A stretch of 64,000 nt of DNA, taken from an uncultured Amphritea sp. GTDB taxonomy: Bacteria > Pseudomonadota > Gammaproteobacteria > Pseudomonadales > Balneatricaceae. The stretch covers positions 1-64,000 of the forward strand of contig NZ_CAKZLP010000048.1 of assembly GCF_937127095.1 (NCBI RefSeq), read 5' to 3'. Positions 63,541 to 64,000 of the stretch are shown here, piece by piece. The notes under the pieces were generated by a model, which saw only the letters and a list, made by a program, of their open reading frames with translations, had not been told where the DNA came from and made no database searches. The position numbers were made by a program, and so were the translations under genes. Each line of letters opens with the position of its first letter. Position 1 is the stretch's first letter.

Positions 63541-64000
63541 ATGGCTTCACCAAGCGACCTAATCTACGACGGACTGGAAGCCGGCCAGATCATCGGACCG
63601 GATCATCATCAGTTCAGACTGACAAACCAATTTCAAACCAACCGGTTTGGCCAGCTATGGTATGCAGAAGACCTCTCTACCAGCCGCTCGGTACCGGTCA
63701 CGCTGCAGATTTTTGACCCCGCACTGCTAAAGCATGAAGGTTTTATCGACTCAGCTCAAAAACATATTGTCCTGAGCAAAAAGTTCAAACATCCCCACCT
63801 TGTAGAATATTACGGTATGTTCCGGCAAAAGGCCGTACTGCTGTTTTTTGCCATTGAGGTGATGGACGGTCTGACACTGGAAAAGCTACTCAGCAGCGGA
63901 CAGGCTAACAAACTCAAAGATAACCAGAAAAAAGGGCTGTTGCAGCAACTGGCGACGGCGATAGATACCGCCCATGCAGGGGCAGGACAAGCGCATAAAG
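63541..64000 (+). CDS. Ser/Thr protein kinase-like protein (runs off the window)
   Basis: An ATG at 63541 opens a frame that stays open to the window end (153 residues seen). It reads as the N-lobe of a eukaryotic-type protein kinase: a degenerate glycine loop ('FQTNRFGQLWYAED'), a beta-3 strand 'VPVTLQIFD', helix C, 'HPHLVEYYGMF', and a hinge 'IEVMDGLTLEKLL'. The lysine expected in beta-3 (V-A-x-K) is Gln here, and the part reached before the window ends ('TAIDTAHAGAGQAHK') is where the H-R-D loop should begin. It may be a pseudokinase or a divergent kinase joined to another domain. The rest of the gene is not visible. Confidence 0.65.
   Translation, partial: MASPSDLIYDGLEAGQIIGPDHHQFRLTNQFQTNRFGQLWYAEDLSTSRSVPVTLQIFDPALLKHEGFIDSAQKHIVLSKKFKHPHLVEYYGMFRQKAVLLFFAIEVMDGLTLEKLLSSGQANKLKDNQKKGLLQQLATAIDTAHAGAGQAHK

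Overview
The window reads as the chromosome of a marine, heterotrophic gammaproteobacterium, most like an Oceanospirillales-type organism. This rests on gene content and protein flavour: a complete Rnf complex, class Ia ribonucleotide reductase with its own ferredoxin, an assimilatory sulfate operon with an APS-type CysH, a full methionine-salvage set with MtnK, KdsA, DsbB, and small gammaproteobacterial families (TIGR02647, VF530, DUF2986, DUF2788). No taxonomic search could be run. The exception is roughly the first 1.3 kb, which is clearly more AT-rich and carries broken Bacteroidetes-like genes (WG repeats, a PaiB-like fragment, a frameshifted DUF4105-like gene). The next gene is an acyl-CoA dehydrogenase whose last ~65-90 residues are instead the C-terminus of aspartate-semialdehyde dehydrogenase. 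I read positions 1 to ~1620 as a likely chimeric contig end, or failing that a rearranged region.

Layout. 1.3-9.5 kb: an enoyl-CoA hydratase / SDR / acyl-CoA dehydrogenase set, divergent from a TRAP transporter (DctPQM) with a metal amidohydrolase and then a MarR regulator; together a probable uptake and CoA-dependent degradation locus for an unidentified carboxylate. 9.6-13 kb: small accessory genes (Nif11-like protein, DUF1269-like membrane protein with a decayed second copy, a short secreted repeat protein) and a Bcr/CflA-type MFS pump. 13.2-16.2 kb: omega-amidase, methionine/glutamine-type aminotransferase and a nucleoside-gate membrane protein. 16.4-20.1 kb: PbpG-like endopeptidase, a zinc-sensing (CZB) diguanylate cyclase, a racemase and a Yip1-like membrane protein. 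20.2-24.6 kb: methionine salvage, mtnK and mtnA divergent, mtnBCD convergent on mtnA. With the aminotransferase and omega-amidase 6 kb upstream, this covers all steps from methylthioribose back to methionine.

24.9-33.5 kb: a PAS-GGDEF cyclase, asparaginase I, pyrC, a heat-shock sHsp with a sigma-32-like promoter, a DegQ/DegP-type protease, a GIY-YIG protein, an alpha/beta hydrolase, a lipoprotein and an HDOD protein. 33.6-42.1 kb: assimilatory sulfate reduction (cysG, cysH, DUF934, cysI, a TauE-type exporter, then cysD-cysN on the other strand). CysH has the iron-sulfur cysteines of APS reductases, and CysN ends in a domain that looks like an APS kinase without its P-loop; the two facts fit each other. 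42.3-51.1 kb: rnfABCDGE and nth, with small orphan genes between rnfE and nth. 51.2-53.3 kb: sparse DNA with two copies of a 19-bp sequence that contains a perfect DnaA box, plus VF530 and DUF2986 genes.

53.3-57.2 kb: nrdA, nrdB and a YfaE-like ferredoxin behind two NrdR-like boxes. 57.4-58.1 kb: tRNA-Tyr with a good promoter, followed by a degenerate duplication of its 3' end and terminator and two copies of a hairpin-bearing repeat. 58.2-64 kb: TIGR02647, a TIGR02466-type oxygenase, an SGNH hydrolase, DsbB, a GTPase fused to a Roadblock-like domain, DUF2788, a HugZ-like protein, kdsA, and the start of a kinase-like protein that runs off the window. I saw no insertion sequence, prophage or CRISPR array. 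I found no clear-cut new system; the most unusual items are the acyl-CoA dehydrogenase/Asd chimera, the CysN pseudo-kinase tail, the GTPase-Roadblock fusion, the kinase-like protein lacking the expected lysine, and the tRNA-Tyr repeat region.
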